DNA from: CALFUK01 sp964450495 | GTDB taxonomy: Bacteria; Bacteroidota; Bacteroidia; Chitinophagales; Saprospiraceae | Reading direction: 5' to 3' | Length of the DNA: 64,000 nt | Assembly: GCA_964450495.1 (NCBI GenBank) | Contig: CAYVFU010000002.1 | Coordinates: forward strand, 52,203-116,202 | Shown here: positions 56,417 to 64,000 of the stretch, piece by piece | How positions within the stretch are numbered: position 1 is the first letter of the stretch | Layout: every line of letters begins with the position of its first letter | Notes under the pieces: generated by a model | Told to the model about the DNA's origin: nothing | Seen by the model: only the letters and a program-made list of their open reading frames with translations | Databases searched by the model: none | Translations under genes and position numbers: made by a program

Positions 56417-57265
56417 ATGAAACTAACGTATTCAAGTCTCAAAGATGAAGACAAATTAATATTGACAAATTTCACATGTGACAAGTCACAGGCGTTATTG
56501 AATACTCAAGGCTTGTATAAGATCCTTTGGAATACCAAGGCTTCAACAACATTAATTATCGATGATTATGAATGGGAGTTGAAAGAAAATGAAGTTATAT
56601 TTTGCACACCCTTAAATGTTATGGAAGTCCCCATAGACAATAAAGGTCTTATTGCTTTTGTATTCAACAAACAATTCTTCTGTATACAGACGCATGATGA
56701 TCAAGTATCGTGTAATGGTTTTCTATTTTATGGCTCTTCTCAACCACCAGTCGTACAATTAGAAAATAAAGAGATTCAACACTTTGAAACATTGCGTGCT
56801 CAATTTGAAGAAGAAATGACTGTGAATGATAGACTACAAGGAGAAATGCTACGGTCTTTATTGAAGAGATTGCTTATCAAATCAACTCGATTAGCTAAAG
56901 ACCATTTACCTCAACCATCAATAACTAATGTTCAGATGGATACTGTAAGAGAGTATAATATACTTGTTGAAAAGAAATTCAGAGAGTTGCATCAAGTAAA
57001 AGACTATGCTAAGTTGTTATTTAAATCTCCCAAAACTTTATCTAACCTATTTCTGAAGTACAGTGATAAAACTCCAGTAATGGTAATCAATGAGCGTATA
57101 ATTTTAGAAGCGAAACGATTGTTATTGTACTCCAATAAATCTACTGACGAAATCGCGCAAGAATTAGGCTACAAAAACTCCAGCCACTTTTCAAAATTCT
57201 TTAAGAAACACGAAGGTGTAAGCCCATCTATACTAAGAAAAAACAAATTAGCCGAAGCTAGCTAA
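56417..57265 (+). CDS. AraC-family transcriptional regulator
   Basis: 282 residues. The N-terminal ~170 are a cupin-like sensor region (TNFTCDKSQALLNTQGLYKI, DYEWELKENEVIFCTPLNV). The C-terminal double HTH includes VREYNILVEKKFRELHQVKDYAKLL and the second HTH at 241-275 (STDEIAQELGYKNSSHFSKF, then KKHEGVSPSILRK). Its natural target is the next gene, the cupredoxin-like protein 119 bases away, with an inverted repeat in the gap; this is inference from position. Confidence 0.93.
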   Translation: MKLTYSSLKDEDKLILTNFTCDKSQALLNTQGLYKILWNTKASTTLIIDDYEWELKENEVIFCTPLNVMEVPIDNKGLIAFVFNKQFFCIQTHDDQVSCNGFLFYGSSQPPVVQLENKEIQHFETLRAQFEEEMTVNDRLQGEMLRSLLKRLLIKSTRLAKDHLPQPSITNVQMDTVREYNILVEKKFRELHQVKDYAKLLFKSPKTLSNLFLKYSDKTPVMVINERIILEAKRLLLYSNKSTDEIAQELGYKNSSHFSKFFKKHEGVSPSILRKNKLAEAS

Positions 57266-57270
57266 ATGTA

Positions 57271-57295
57271 ACATTTGTTTAATAAGGACAAATGT
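57271..57295. promoter_or_regulatory. Inverted repeat between araC-type gene and cupredoxin-like gene
   Basis: Perfect 8-base arms ACATTTGT / ACAAATGT with a 9-base loop, 5 bases after the AraC-family stop and about 90 bases before the next ATG. Not followed by a T run, so an operator or processing site is more plausible than a terminator. A near-consensus -7 box (CATCTTTG, 57343-57350) lies downstream. Confidence 0.35.
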
Positions 57296-57384
57296 ACATG
57301 AAGGAGGGAATAATAGAACACAAAACAACTCTGATCTTGTCACATCTTTGCATTGTATTATTTATTATTTAAAAATTAAAAAAG

Positions 57385-58047
57385 ATGAACAGAGTTAAAT
57401 TATTTTTAGTTGCCGTACTAGCTGTAAGTTTCTCCTTCGCACAAGCACAAGTAAACAAGGTAACACTAGAGCAGATGCCAGGTAAATTTGTACAAGAATC
57501 ATTGGAGTTAGAAGCTGGCGATTACCAATTTGTTATTGCTAATAATAATGTTGGACATGATGTTGGGTTTGTATTGGTACCTAAAGGTAAATATGATGCT
57601 TCCATGCACATTAAAGAAGCATATGTAACAGCTCCAGTACCAACTGGAAAAGAAGGAATGACAGGAGTTGTTTCTTTAGAGCCGGGTATGTATGAATATT
57701 TCTGCCCATTAAATCCTACAGGTAAAAGCACACTTACTGTACACGAATCAGTAGAAACAATAAAGCTTGGTCAAGTACCAGGGGACTTCACAGTTAAAGG
57801 TTTGACTGTTGCTCCAGGCACATACCAATTTGAAATATCAAATGATGGTGTTGATCACGAACTTGGATTTGTATTAACTCCTAAAGGCAAATACGATGCT
57901 TCTATGCACATCAAAACAGGATATGTAAAAGAGACTGTTGAAGATGGTGAAAGCTCAATGACAGGAATCGTAGAATTAGCTGCAGGAGAATATGAGTATT
58001 TCTGCCCATTAAATCCAACGCCAAAATATACGCTTACAGTAAAATAA
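57385..58047 (+). CDS. Secreted tandem cupredoxin-like protein
   Basis: 220 residues: signal peptide MNRVKLFLVAVLAVSFSFAQ followed by two similar ~100-residue cupredoxin-like domains. Paired residues are offset by exactly 100: His58/158 (NNNVGHDVGFVL and NDGVDHELGFVL), the KGKYDASMHIK segments (67-77 and 167-177), and YEYFCPLNPT (Cys107/207). The His and Cys positions fit copper ligands, but the usual C-x(2-4)-H-x(2-4)-M loop is absent, so type-1 copper is doubtful; His75/175 and Met174-like residues could substitute. Possible roles are copper or other metal binding, or electron transfer; unknown. Followed by a strong terminator, so it is a monocistronic unit. Confidence 0.75.
   Translation: MNRVKLFLVAVLAVSFSFAQAQVNKVTLEQMPGKFVQESLELEAGDYQFVIANNNVGHDVGFVLVPKGKYDASMHIKEAYVTAPVPTGKEGMTGVVSLEPGMYEYFCPLNPTGKSTLTVHESVETIKLGQVPGDFTVKGLTVAPGTYQFEISNDGVDHELGFVLTPKGKYDASMHIKTGYVKETVEDGESSMTGIVELAAGEYEYFCPLNPTPKYTLTVK
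57445..58044 (+). repeat. Internal tandem duplication, about 300 bases per copy
   Basis: The two halves of the cupredoxin-like gene encode near-identical 100-residue units, with DNA-level similarity around the KYDASMHIK segment (57589 and 57889). Identical periodicity indicates a recent or constrained in-frame duplication. Confidence 0.7.
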
Positions 58048-58071
58048 AGAAGTAGATAGTTTTTTCATAAT

Positions 58072-58104
58072 GGCTATGTTCAATTTCTGGGCATAGCCTT
58101 TTTT
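58072..58104 (+). terminator. Intrinsic terminator of the cupredoxin-like gene
   Basis: Stem GGCTATG (58072-58078) with CATAGCC (58092-58098), extendable by one G-U pair, followed by TTTTTTG and TTTT. It is 24 bases after the stop codon. Confidence 0.85.
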
Positions 58105-58324
58105 GTTTTAATCCGAGTTCTCTGATACTCTTGAAGTTAATACCTCATTCAAAAGAGATTGACAATGGCAAGATTCGGTCTAACCAAAGGACGATTACAA
58201 TCTGATGAGAGTAATGATTGATCAAATATGTTAACAATGCCATTTAAACCTTTATAGTTATCATTAGTCTTAGTTATGGGCTATATTAGTTGCGCTCTTA
58301 ACTGTAAGTCTTAAAAGTAACTTG

Positions 58325-59095
58325 ATGAGATATATTACATTCCTTTTGTTTATCACATTTTCTTCAAACATGTTGATTTCTCAAAACAACTCAGGAGAAA
58401 TCGTTTATCTTGATAAAACCAATATTCACAAAAATCTTCCACCTGAAATGGAAGCCATGAAAGAGCGAATACCTGAATTCCGGGAATCTAAAAAAATTCT
58501 CTATTTCAATGGGACAGAAGCACTATACATCACCAAACCAAGAGACGAAGCTGAAAAAAAAGAGCAACAAGAGTTTAGAGGAGAAGGCAGAAGGCGTGGA
58601 GGAAGACGTTTCGGTCGAAATAATAACAATCAATACTATACAAGCATTACCAATGGCACATCCATAGATTCACGTAATTTCTTTGGCAAAGATTTTTTAA
58701 TTGAAGGTGAGAGAGAAGCATTAAAGTGGAAAATAACTGGTGAACAAAAGCAAGTAGGTTCATACTTATGTCAGAAGGCAATATTCCAAGACAGTACAAA
58801 CAACATCGTCGCTTGGTTTACACCTATGATCCCTGTAGCGACTGGGCCAGATAATTATTTTGGGCTGCCAGGCATGATTCTTCATTTAGACATTGATTCA
58901 GGGAGTCGACAAATAACAGCCATGGACATTTCCCTAAAGGAATTAGATGAGACAACAATTGTAAAACCAACGAAAGGTAAAAAGGTAACTCAAGAGGAGT
59001 TCGCTCAAATCAGATCAGAAAAGGAAAAAGAAATGAATGAGGAATTTGGTGATCGAAGAGCAGGCTTTGGAAGGTTTTTTCGAGGGCGCAATTAA
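58325..59095 (+). CDS. GLPGLI family protein
   Basis: 256 residues from ATG 58325 (one codon after an in-frame TTG). Signal peptide MRYITFLLFITFSSNMLIS. Family marks: GEIVYLDKT near the start, LKWKITGEQKQVGSYLCQKAIF, VAWFTPMIPVATGP and the naming motif FGLPGMILHLDI. An Arg/Gly-rich stretch (about 80-100, RRRGGRRFGRNNNN) is unusual. GLPGLI proteins in Bacteroidota sit next to outer-membrane barrels like the one that follows after 113 bases; their function is unknown. Confidence 0.9.
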   Translation: MRYITFLLFITFSSNMLISQNNSGEIVYLDKTNIHKNLPPEMEAMKERIPEFRESKKILYFNGTEALYITKPRDEAEKKEQQEFRGEGRRRGGRRFGRNNNNQYYTSITNGTSIDSRNFFGKDFLIEGEREALKWKITGEQKQVGSYLCQKAIFQDSTNNIVAWFTPMIPVATGPDNYFGLPGMILHLDIDSGSRQITAMDISLKELDETTIVKPTKGKKVTQEEFAQIRSEKEKEMNEEFGDRRAGFGRFFRGRN

Positions 59096-59208
59096 TCCTA
59101 TACCAATGCTATTTTCATTAAGGAAATAGAAAGAGCTTACTACCCTAAAAATTGGTTTTCAATTAATAGATTATCACGTGCACTTTGTATACAGAATAAT
59201 TACAATAA

Positions 59209-61992
59209 ATGATCAAAATCAGACCTTTTTTAGATAAAAATCTTGTTTGCATTGTTCTGTTTATTCTATTCGGCTCCGCGGCATTCGGACAAACAAGTTT
59301 TGATTTGGAAGGTCAAGTGATGGGTACAGGAGATGAAACATTACCTAATGCAACAGTAGTATTACTATCTCAGCAAGACTCTACCCTTGTGAGTTTTAGC
59401 TTAACAAATGGTAAAGGCAAATTTAAAATTCAGGACGTCTCGCTAGGAGAATACATTTTACAAATTACTTTTTTAGGCTATGATCAATATTCTAAAAAAT
59501 TATCTGTTATTGATGGATTCAACCCAAAGTTAGAACCCATCCAATTATTGCAATCCAATAACTTATTGGAAGAAGTAGAAATATCCGGAGAGCATGCGCC
59601 TTTAGTTGTAAAAAAAGATACGCTTGAATACAATGCTGCAGCCTTTCAAACTCAGCCAAATGAAGTTGTTGAAGATCTTTTGAAAAAGCTACCTGGGGTC
59701 GAAGTTGATTCTGATGGAACAATTACAGCCCAAGGAGAAGAAGTAGAAAATGTAACTGTAGATGGTAAAGAGTTTTTCGGAGATGATCCAACGATTGCTA
59801 CTCGGAATTTACCTGCAGATGCCATTGACAAGGTGCAAATATTTGATCAAAAATCTGACATGGCCGAATTTTCAGGGGTAGATGATGGTGAACGAGAAAA
59901 GACAATTAATCTACAATTAAAGGAAGACAGACGAAAAGGTCAATTTGGTACAGTAGAAGCAGGGTATGGTACTGACAACAGATACAACGGAAGACTCTCG
60001 TTAAATAGGTTCTCATCTAAAACGAAAATATCTGCAATTGGGAATTTTAATAATGTCAACCAGCAAGGATTTAGTTCTAGAGATTTTCTTGGATTCCAAC
60101 AAGGAATAGGGTTCAGGGGTGGAAATAATATTTCATTAAATGATGGATTAAGCAATGGATTTGTGAACACCAATGCTGGTGGACTTAACTTAAATCACGA
60201 TTTCTCACCCAAGGTAGAATTGACCCTGAGTTACTTTGTAAATGACATCACAAACGAAAATGCTAGTACACTATTAAGAGAAAATTTTGGAGACGGATTC
60301 AATTATTTTGATGAAGAGACTACTTCAAGAATTAATGGCTCAGCAAATCACAAAGTAAATGCTGAGATGGACATTGAAATAGATTCTTCACAAAATCTGC
60401 GTTTACGATCTGGTGTCGTTTTTAATAATGGAGGATCTACGTTTACAGGTTTGAGTTCGAGACTAAATAATGACTTCTTAAAACAGAACAGTAGCCAACA
60501 GGATTATGAAACAGAGGGGAATAGTTTTGAAGTCTCAGGCAGGGCCACTTATCGTAAAAAATTTGGGAAAATAAAGAAAAGAGTATTTTCCTTACAAGGA
60601 AATATAAATGACACATCAAGTAACAGTGATGGCAGTTTGATCTCTGATAACACATTTTTTGGCGATGCAGAAATCATAGACTTTGTTGACAATATAGTCC
60701 AAAACCAAGAACAAAGAGATAATGCCACCAGCTACCGCATTGAATCATCTTTTGTAGAACCTCTTAGTTCCAATACATTTTTAGAATTAAAATACAGTAG
60801 GCAGAATTTCAACAATGAATTAAGAAGAGAGGTTGAAGACATTCTTATGGGAAATTTAATTTTTAATGATGACTTGAGCAATCATTATCAACGCGATTAT
60901 GTCTATGACAGAGCATCGCTTACTTGGCATATAAATACTGATTTAACCAGCTTAAGTATTGAAGGTGCTGTCCAACAATCCGTATTAAAAGGAAATATAA
61001 TATCAGAAAATATACAAATAGAAAATAGTGTTTTTAGGCTATTACCAAGAATTAATCTCAGGCACGAATTAGGGCAATCACAAAACATAAGATTGCGATA
61101 CTCGACCACTGTCAATGAGCCTTCAATAAGACAATTACAACCAGTGCCAGATAATTCTAATCCCATTAATGTTTATGTGGGCAATCCAGATCTAATACCA
61201 GAATACACTCATAATTTAAGATTGAATTATGTCAATTTTGACCAATTCTCTTCACGCACATTTTTCGCATTTATCAATGCCAGGTATACATCAAACAATA
61301 TTACTAACCAAACCATAATCGATTCTGAATTTATACAAACCACACAACCCGTAAATGTAGATTATGATTTTAATATTTCTGGAACTTTATCCTTCAGCAC
61401 ACCTCTAAAATTTTTAAAAACGAGACTAAATATTAGCACGCGCCTTAATTATCAAAATAGTCTTGTCTTTATTAATGGAGCAGAAAATATAAGAAATAGA
61501 GTTACACCTAGTATCAACCTTAGATTGGAAAACAGAAATAAAAAAGTCATTGGATGGGAATTAGGTGGCAGATATAGTTTGAATAGTACAACGTATAACC
61601 TTAGCGACAGAAATCAGCAATTTGCAACTCAAAGTTTATTTGCTGATATTGATTACAATATCAAACAATCATGGACGATCAGTTCAAGTATTAATGTCGA
61701 TTTTTATAGTGAAGAACAGTTTGGAGAGGCGACAAGAGTACCAATTTGGAAAGCGAGTCTATCTAAATATGCATTGGCAAATCAAAAATTAGAAATTAAG
61801 TTAACAGTCTTTGATATTCTCAATCAAAATATCGGTATCTCCAGAACAAACGGTCTCAACTATATTGAGAATAGTGAAATTATATCACTAGGGCAGTATG
61901 GAATGTTGTCTTTCATTTATGCCATAAAAAGCGGACTTGGAGAATCAACAGGAGAGCGCTCAGGTGGTAGAAGAATTGGAAGGAGGTTTTAA
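59209..61992 (+). CDS. Outer-membrane beta-barrel protein, TonB-receptor-like, partner of GLPGLI protein
   Basis: 927 residues; signal peptide ends near FGSAAFG. CarboxypepD_reg-like domain (about 30-115), plug domain (DTLEYNAAAFQTQPNEVVED, LLKKLPGVEVDSDGTITAQG, VTVDGKEFFGDDPTIATRNL, KVQIFDQKSD) and a C-terminal outer membrane protein beta-barrel family domain ending GRRIGRRF. The NxLxL-type plug differs from that of the barrel at 7695. It is probably co-expressed with the GLPGLI gene, and the two may form a surface import or export unit whose cargo is unknown. Confidence 0.88.
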   Translation: MIKIRPFLDKNLVCIVLFILFGSAAFGQTSFDLEGQVMGTGDETLPNATVVLLSQQDSTLVSFSLTNGKGKFKIQDVSLGEYILQITFLGYDQYSKKLSVIDGFNPKLEPIQLLQSNNLLEEVEISGEHAPLVVKKDTLEYNAAAFQTQPNEVVEDLLKKLPGVEVDSDGTITAQGEEVENVTVDGKEFFGDDPTIATRNLPADAIDKVQIFDQKSDMAEFSGVDDGEREKTINLQLKEDRRKGQFGTVEAGYGTDNRYNGRLSLNRFSSKTKISAIGNFNNVNQQGFSSRDFLGFQQGIGFRGGNNISLNDGLSNGFVNTNAGGLNLNHDFSPKVELTLSYFVNDITNENASTLLRENFGDGFNYFDEETTSRINGSANHKVNAEMDIEIDSSQNLRLRSGVVFNNGGSTFTGLSSRLNNDFLKQNSSQQDYETEGNSFEVSGRATYRKKFGKIKKRVFSLQGNINDTSSNSDGSLISDNTFFGDAEIIDFVDNIVQNQEQRDNATSYRIESSFVEPLSSNTFLELKYSRQNFNNELRREVEDILMGNLIFNDDLSNHYQRDYVYDRASLTWHINTDLTSLSIEGAVQQSVLKGNIISENIQIENSVFRLLPRINLRHELGQSQNIRLRYSTTVNEPSIRQLQPVPDNSNPINVYVGNPDLIPEYTHNLRLNYVNFDQFSSRTFFAFINARYTSNNITNQTIIDSEFIQTTQPVNVDYDFNISGTLSFSTPLKFLKTRLNISTRLNYQNSLVFINGAENIRNRVTPSINLRLENRNKKVIGWELGGRYSLNSTTYNLSDRNQQFATQSLFADIDYNIKQSWTISSSINVDFYSEEQFGEATRVPIWKASLSKYALANQKLEIKLTVFDILNQNIGISRTNGLNYIENSEIISLGQYGMLSFIYAIKSGLGESTGERSGGRRIGRRF

Positions 61993-62410
61993 AGGCCGTG
62001 TGCCTTTAGCGATTAACGACTAGTTTAAGATTTGATATTAACTATTGCTTAATTAGTCAAACAATACAACTCTGTATTATTAGTGTACCCCTAAAACCTT
62101 TGATTTAAACTGTTCAAGAAGTTTATTCAAAAGCCACAAATGAACATTTTATAGTCATGATTAGAAATTGCATAGTCTTAGAGTTCATATAGTGCAATGC
62201 ATCCATCTATACAGTAATTTCAATTATACTCATAAACCTTAGGCGAAATTAAAAAAAGGTTCTAATGCATTTAAAGAATATAAATACATAATTATTCACT
62301 TACACCAAATATTTATTCAAATAATGTCTATTTATTCAATATAAACAGAATAAAAAATGGCACATTGATATTTTATCTAACTTTGCATCTTTTCCAAATT
62401 TGATTTAGAG
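61993..62410. other. AT-rich intergenic region before the SulP gene
   Basis: About 418 bases without a supported gene. A weak 6-base hairpin (AAAGGC / GCCTTT, 61991-62007) follows the preceding stop but has no T run. The only element I can support is the -7 box at 62378-62385. Confidence 0.6.
62378..62385 (+). promoter_or_regulatory. Candidate -7 box for the SulP transporter
   Basis: TAACTTTG, an exact match to TAnnTTTG, 25 bases before the ATG at 62411, the expected place for a short leader. A TTG at 62365-62367 is too near to be a -33 element; none better was found. Confidence 0.5.
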
Positions 62411-63961
62411 ATGAAGGCTATTTTAAGATTATTTGATAAAGACCAAGCAGTAGTAGATTATAAGACGGAAGTCCTCTCTGGATTGACAGTGGCGATCGCG
62501 TTGGTACCAGAGGCGATAGCATTCGCGATGATAGCTGGATTATCTCCATTGACGGGATTGTATGCGGCGTTTACTATAGGCTTGATCACTTCCATATTCG
62601 GCGGTCGACCAGGTATGATATCTGGGGCTACAGGCGCAGTAGCTGTTGTGATATTGGCTCTTGCAAAAAGTCACGGTCCAGAATTTATATTTGCCACAGT
62701 TGTATTAGCAGGCGTAATCCAGATGTTAGCTGGTCTGTTCAAATTAGGAAAGTTTATTCGCTTGGTTCCTCATCCGGTAATGTTTGGTTTTGTTAATGGA
62801 TTAGCGATTGTCATATTTATGGCACAGTTAGATCAATTTAAATCAGTAGGTGCTTCTGGCGTACTTTCTTGGATGGCTGGCACTGAAATGCTTCTTATGT
62901 TGGGACTGGTGGGATTGACAATGTTAATCATATGGGGCTTACCAAAAGTAACAAAAGCTATACCTTCTTCACTAGCGGCAATTCTAGTTGTATCTGCAAT
63001 TGTCTTAGGTTTTGGAATATCTACTAGGACCGTTGGAGATATCGCCTCTATCCAAGGAGGGTTCCCTCCATTTCACATACCGGCTGTGCCTTTTACAATA
63101 GAGACATTAACCATTATTTTTCCATACGCATTGATGGTTGCAGGTGTCGGGCTTATTGAAAGTTTACTGACGCTTAACTTAATAGACGAGATAACAGAAA
63201 CTAGAGGAAACGGCAACAGAGAATGTTTGGCACAAGGAGCAGCGAATTTTATCACAGGCCTATTTTCAGGTATGGGTGGTTGTGCTATGATAGGTCAATC
63301 CTTGATTAATATATCTGCCGGTGCAAGAGCTCGAGTGTCTGGAATTGTTGCTTCAATTATGTTATTGGTATTTATCCTTTTTGGTGCCCCATTAATTGAA
63401 CAATTGCCTATGGCTGCATTGACAGGATTGATGATTATGGTAGCTATTGGGACATTTGAGTGGGCAAGTCTAAGAGTATTTAACTCTATGCCTAAGCCAG
63501 ATGTATTGGTGATGGTTTTGGTAACATTGATTACTGTATTTTTCCACAATTTGGCCTTGGCTGTTTTAGCGGGTGTGATTGTATCAGCACTAGTGTACTC
63601 TTGGGAAAATGCAAAACGAATTAGAGCCCGCAAAACAATAGACGAGCATGGAGTCAAACACTATGAGATATACGGGCCATTGTTTTTTGGTTCTGTAGCT
63701 ATGTTTAATGAAAAATTTGATGTCCAGGGAGATCCACAAGAGATCATCATAGATTTTTTCGAAAGCCGTGTTGCAGACATGTCAGGGATAGAAGCTCTCC
63801 ATAAAGTTACGAAGCGTTACAAGGCAGTTGGTAAAAATGTACAACTTAAAAATCTGAGCAACGCTAGCATAAAGTTATTACAGAATGCAGAAAAAATTGT
63901 GGATGTAAACATTATGGAAGCGGATAAAAGAGATCTGGAATTGGAATACAAATTGACTTAA
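62411..63961 (+). CDS. SulP family anion transporter with STAS domain
   Basis: 516 residues: about eleven to twelve hydrophobic helices of the SulP (SLC26-like) transport domain, with VALVPEAIAFAMIAGLSP near the start, GLYAAFTIGLITSIFGGRPG, ISGATGAVAVVI, and a central LLTLNLIDEITETRGNGNRE with Met/Gly-rich ANFITGLFSGMGGCAMIGQS. The C-terminal ~100 residues are a STAS domain (HYEIYGPLFFGS, IIIDFFESRVADMSGIEAL). Likely substrates are sulfate, bicarbonate or another anion; not decidable here, though the sulfatase at 17777 makes sulfate handling of interest. It ends 39 bases before the window edge. Confidence 0.94.
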   Translation: MKAILRLFDKDQAVVDYKTEVLSGLTVAIALVPEAIAFAMIAGLSPLTGLYAAFTIGLITSIFGGRPGMISGATGAVAVVILALAKSHGPEFIFATVVLAGVIQMLAGLFKLGKFIRLVPHPVMFGFVNGLAIVIFMAQLDQFKSVGASGVLSWMAGTEMLLMLGLVGLTMLIIWGLPKVTKAIPSSLAAILVVSAIVLGFGISTRTVGDIASIQGGFPPFHIPAVPFTIETLTIIFPYALMVAGVGLIESLLTLNLIDEITETRGNGNRECLAQGAANFITGLFSGMGGCAMIGQSLINISAGARARVSGIVASIMLLVFILFGAPLIEQLPMAALTGLMIMVAIGTFEWASLRVFNSMPKPDVLVMVLVTLITVFFHNLALAVLAGVIVSALVYSWENAKRIRARKTIDEHGVKHYEIYGPLFFGSVAMFNEKFDVQGDPQEIIIDFFESRVADMSGIEALHKVTKRYKAVGKNVQLKNLSNASIKLLQNAEKIVDVNIMEADKRDLELEYKLT

Positions 63962-64000
63962 GGAAATCTACAGATTTTTTAACATTAAGGAATTTAAGAG

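Noticed and set aside
57343..57350. -7 box CATCTTTG before the cupredoxin-like gene
   Set aside because: One mismatch to TAnnTTTG and no -33 partner; mentioned in the inverted-repeat entry but not called.
1..64000. tRNA, rRNA, CRISPR or insertion-sequence elements
   Set aside because: No cloverleaf sequence, rRNA core, regular spaced repeat or transposase was seen by eye; small elements could still escape without a covariance search.

Overview
The window is a piece of a Bacteroidota chromosome, most likely a marine, Saprospiria- or Cytophagia-like bacterium. The pointers are a low GC content, sprA (type IX secretion and gliding translocon) directly behind ruvA, a MurF-alanine racemase fusion, outer-membrane barrels with CarboxypepD_reg and plug domains, a GLPGLI protein, GH117/PL7/sulfatase genes, and several TAnnTTTG promoter -7 boxes. 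The lineage below phylum is inference. The sequence is a draft scaffold: exactly 100 N lie at 21948-22047, so adjacency across that point is not proven. I saw no rRNA or tRNA gene, no CRISPR array and no insertion sequence.

1-10 kb: the end of an OmpA-like protein; a phoH-aroA pair divergent from a SAM-hydroxide adenosyltransferase / ABM monooxygenase / aroB operon; two secreted proteins of unknown role; and an outer-membrane barrel. 10-22 kb: a TPR histidine kinase, an M19-type dipeptidase lacking several zinc ligands, a VCBS-amidohydrolase fusion, a lipoprotein RidA, then a small polysaccharide-degradation group (sulfatase, GH117-like enzyme, PL7 alginate lyase) that stops at the gap. 22-38 kb: a class A PBP, a large secreted multidomain protein, a two-component pair, sprA and ruvA.

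38-50 kb: purD and murF-alr (overlapping ATGA), a secreted protein with a MopE-like metal site, a GNAT acetyltransferase, a DUF1295 membrane protein, and a three-gene periplasmic foldase operon whose members overlap by ATGA. 50-56 kb: two tail-to-tail genes for three-helix membrane proteins that resemble PycTM/DUF5706 effectors, then a minus-strand operon with a thioredoxin-fold protein, a VanY-type carboxypeptidase and a second class A PBP. 56-64 kb: an AraC regulator next to a cupredoxin-like protein made of two repeats offset by exactly 100 residues, a GLPGLI protein paired with an outer-membrane barrel, and a SulP transporter.

Taken together, much of the window is cell-envelope biology: peptidoglycan synthesis and trimming (murF-alr, two PBP1A paralogues, VanY), outer-membrane protein folding (three foldases), T9SS export (SprA, and two secreted proteins sharing one C-terminal domain) and surface or periplasmic enzymes. 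The candidates most worth following for something undescribed are the convergent PycTM-like pair, with a possible small RNA beside it, and the tandem cupredoxin-like protein with its AraC neighbour.
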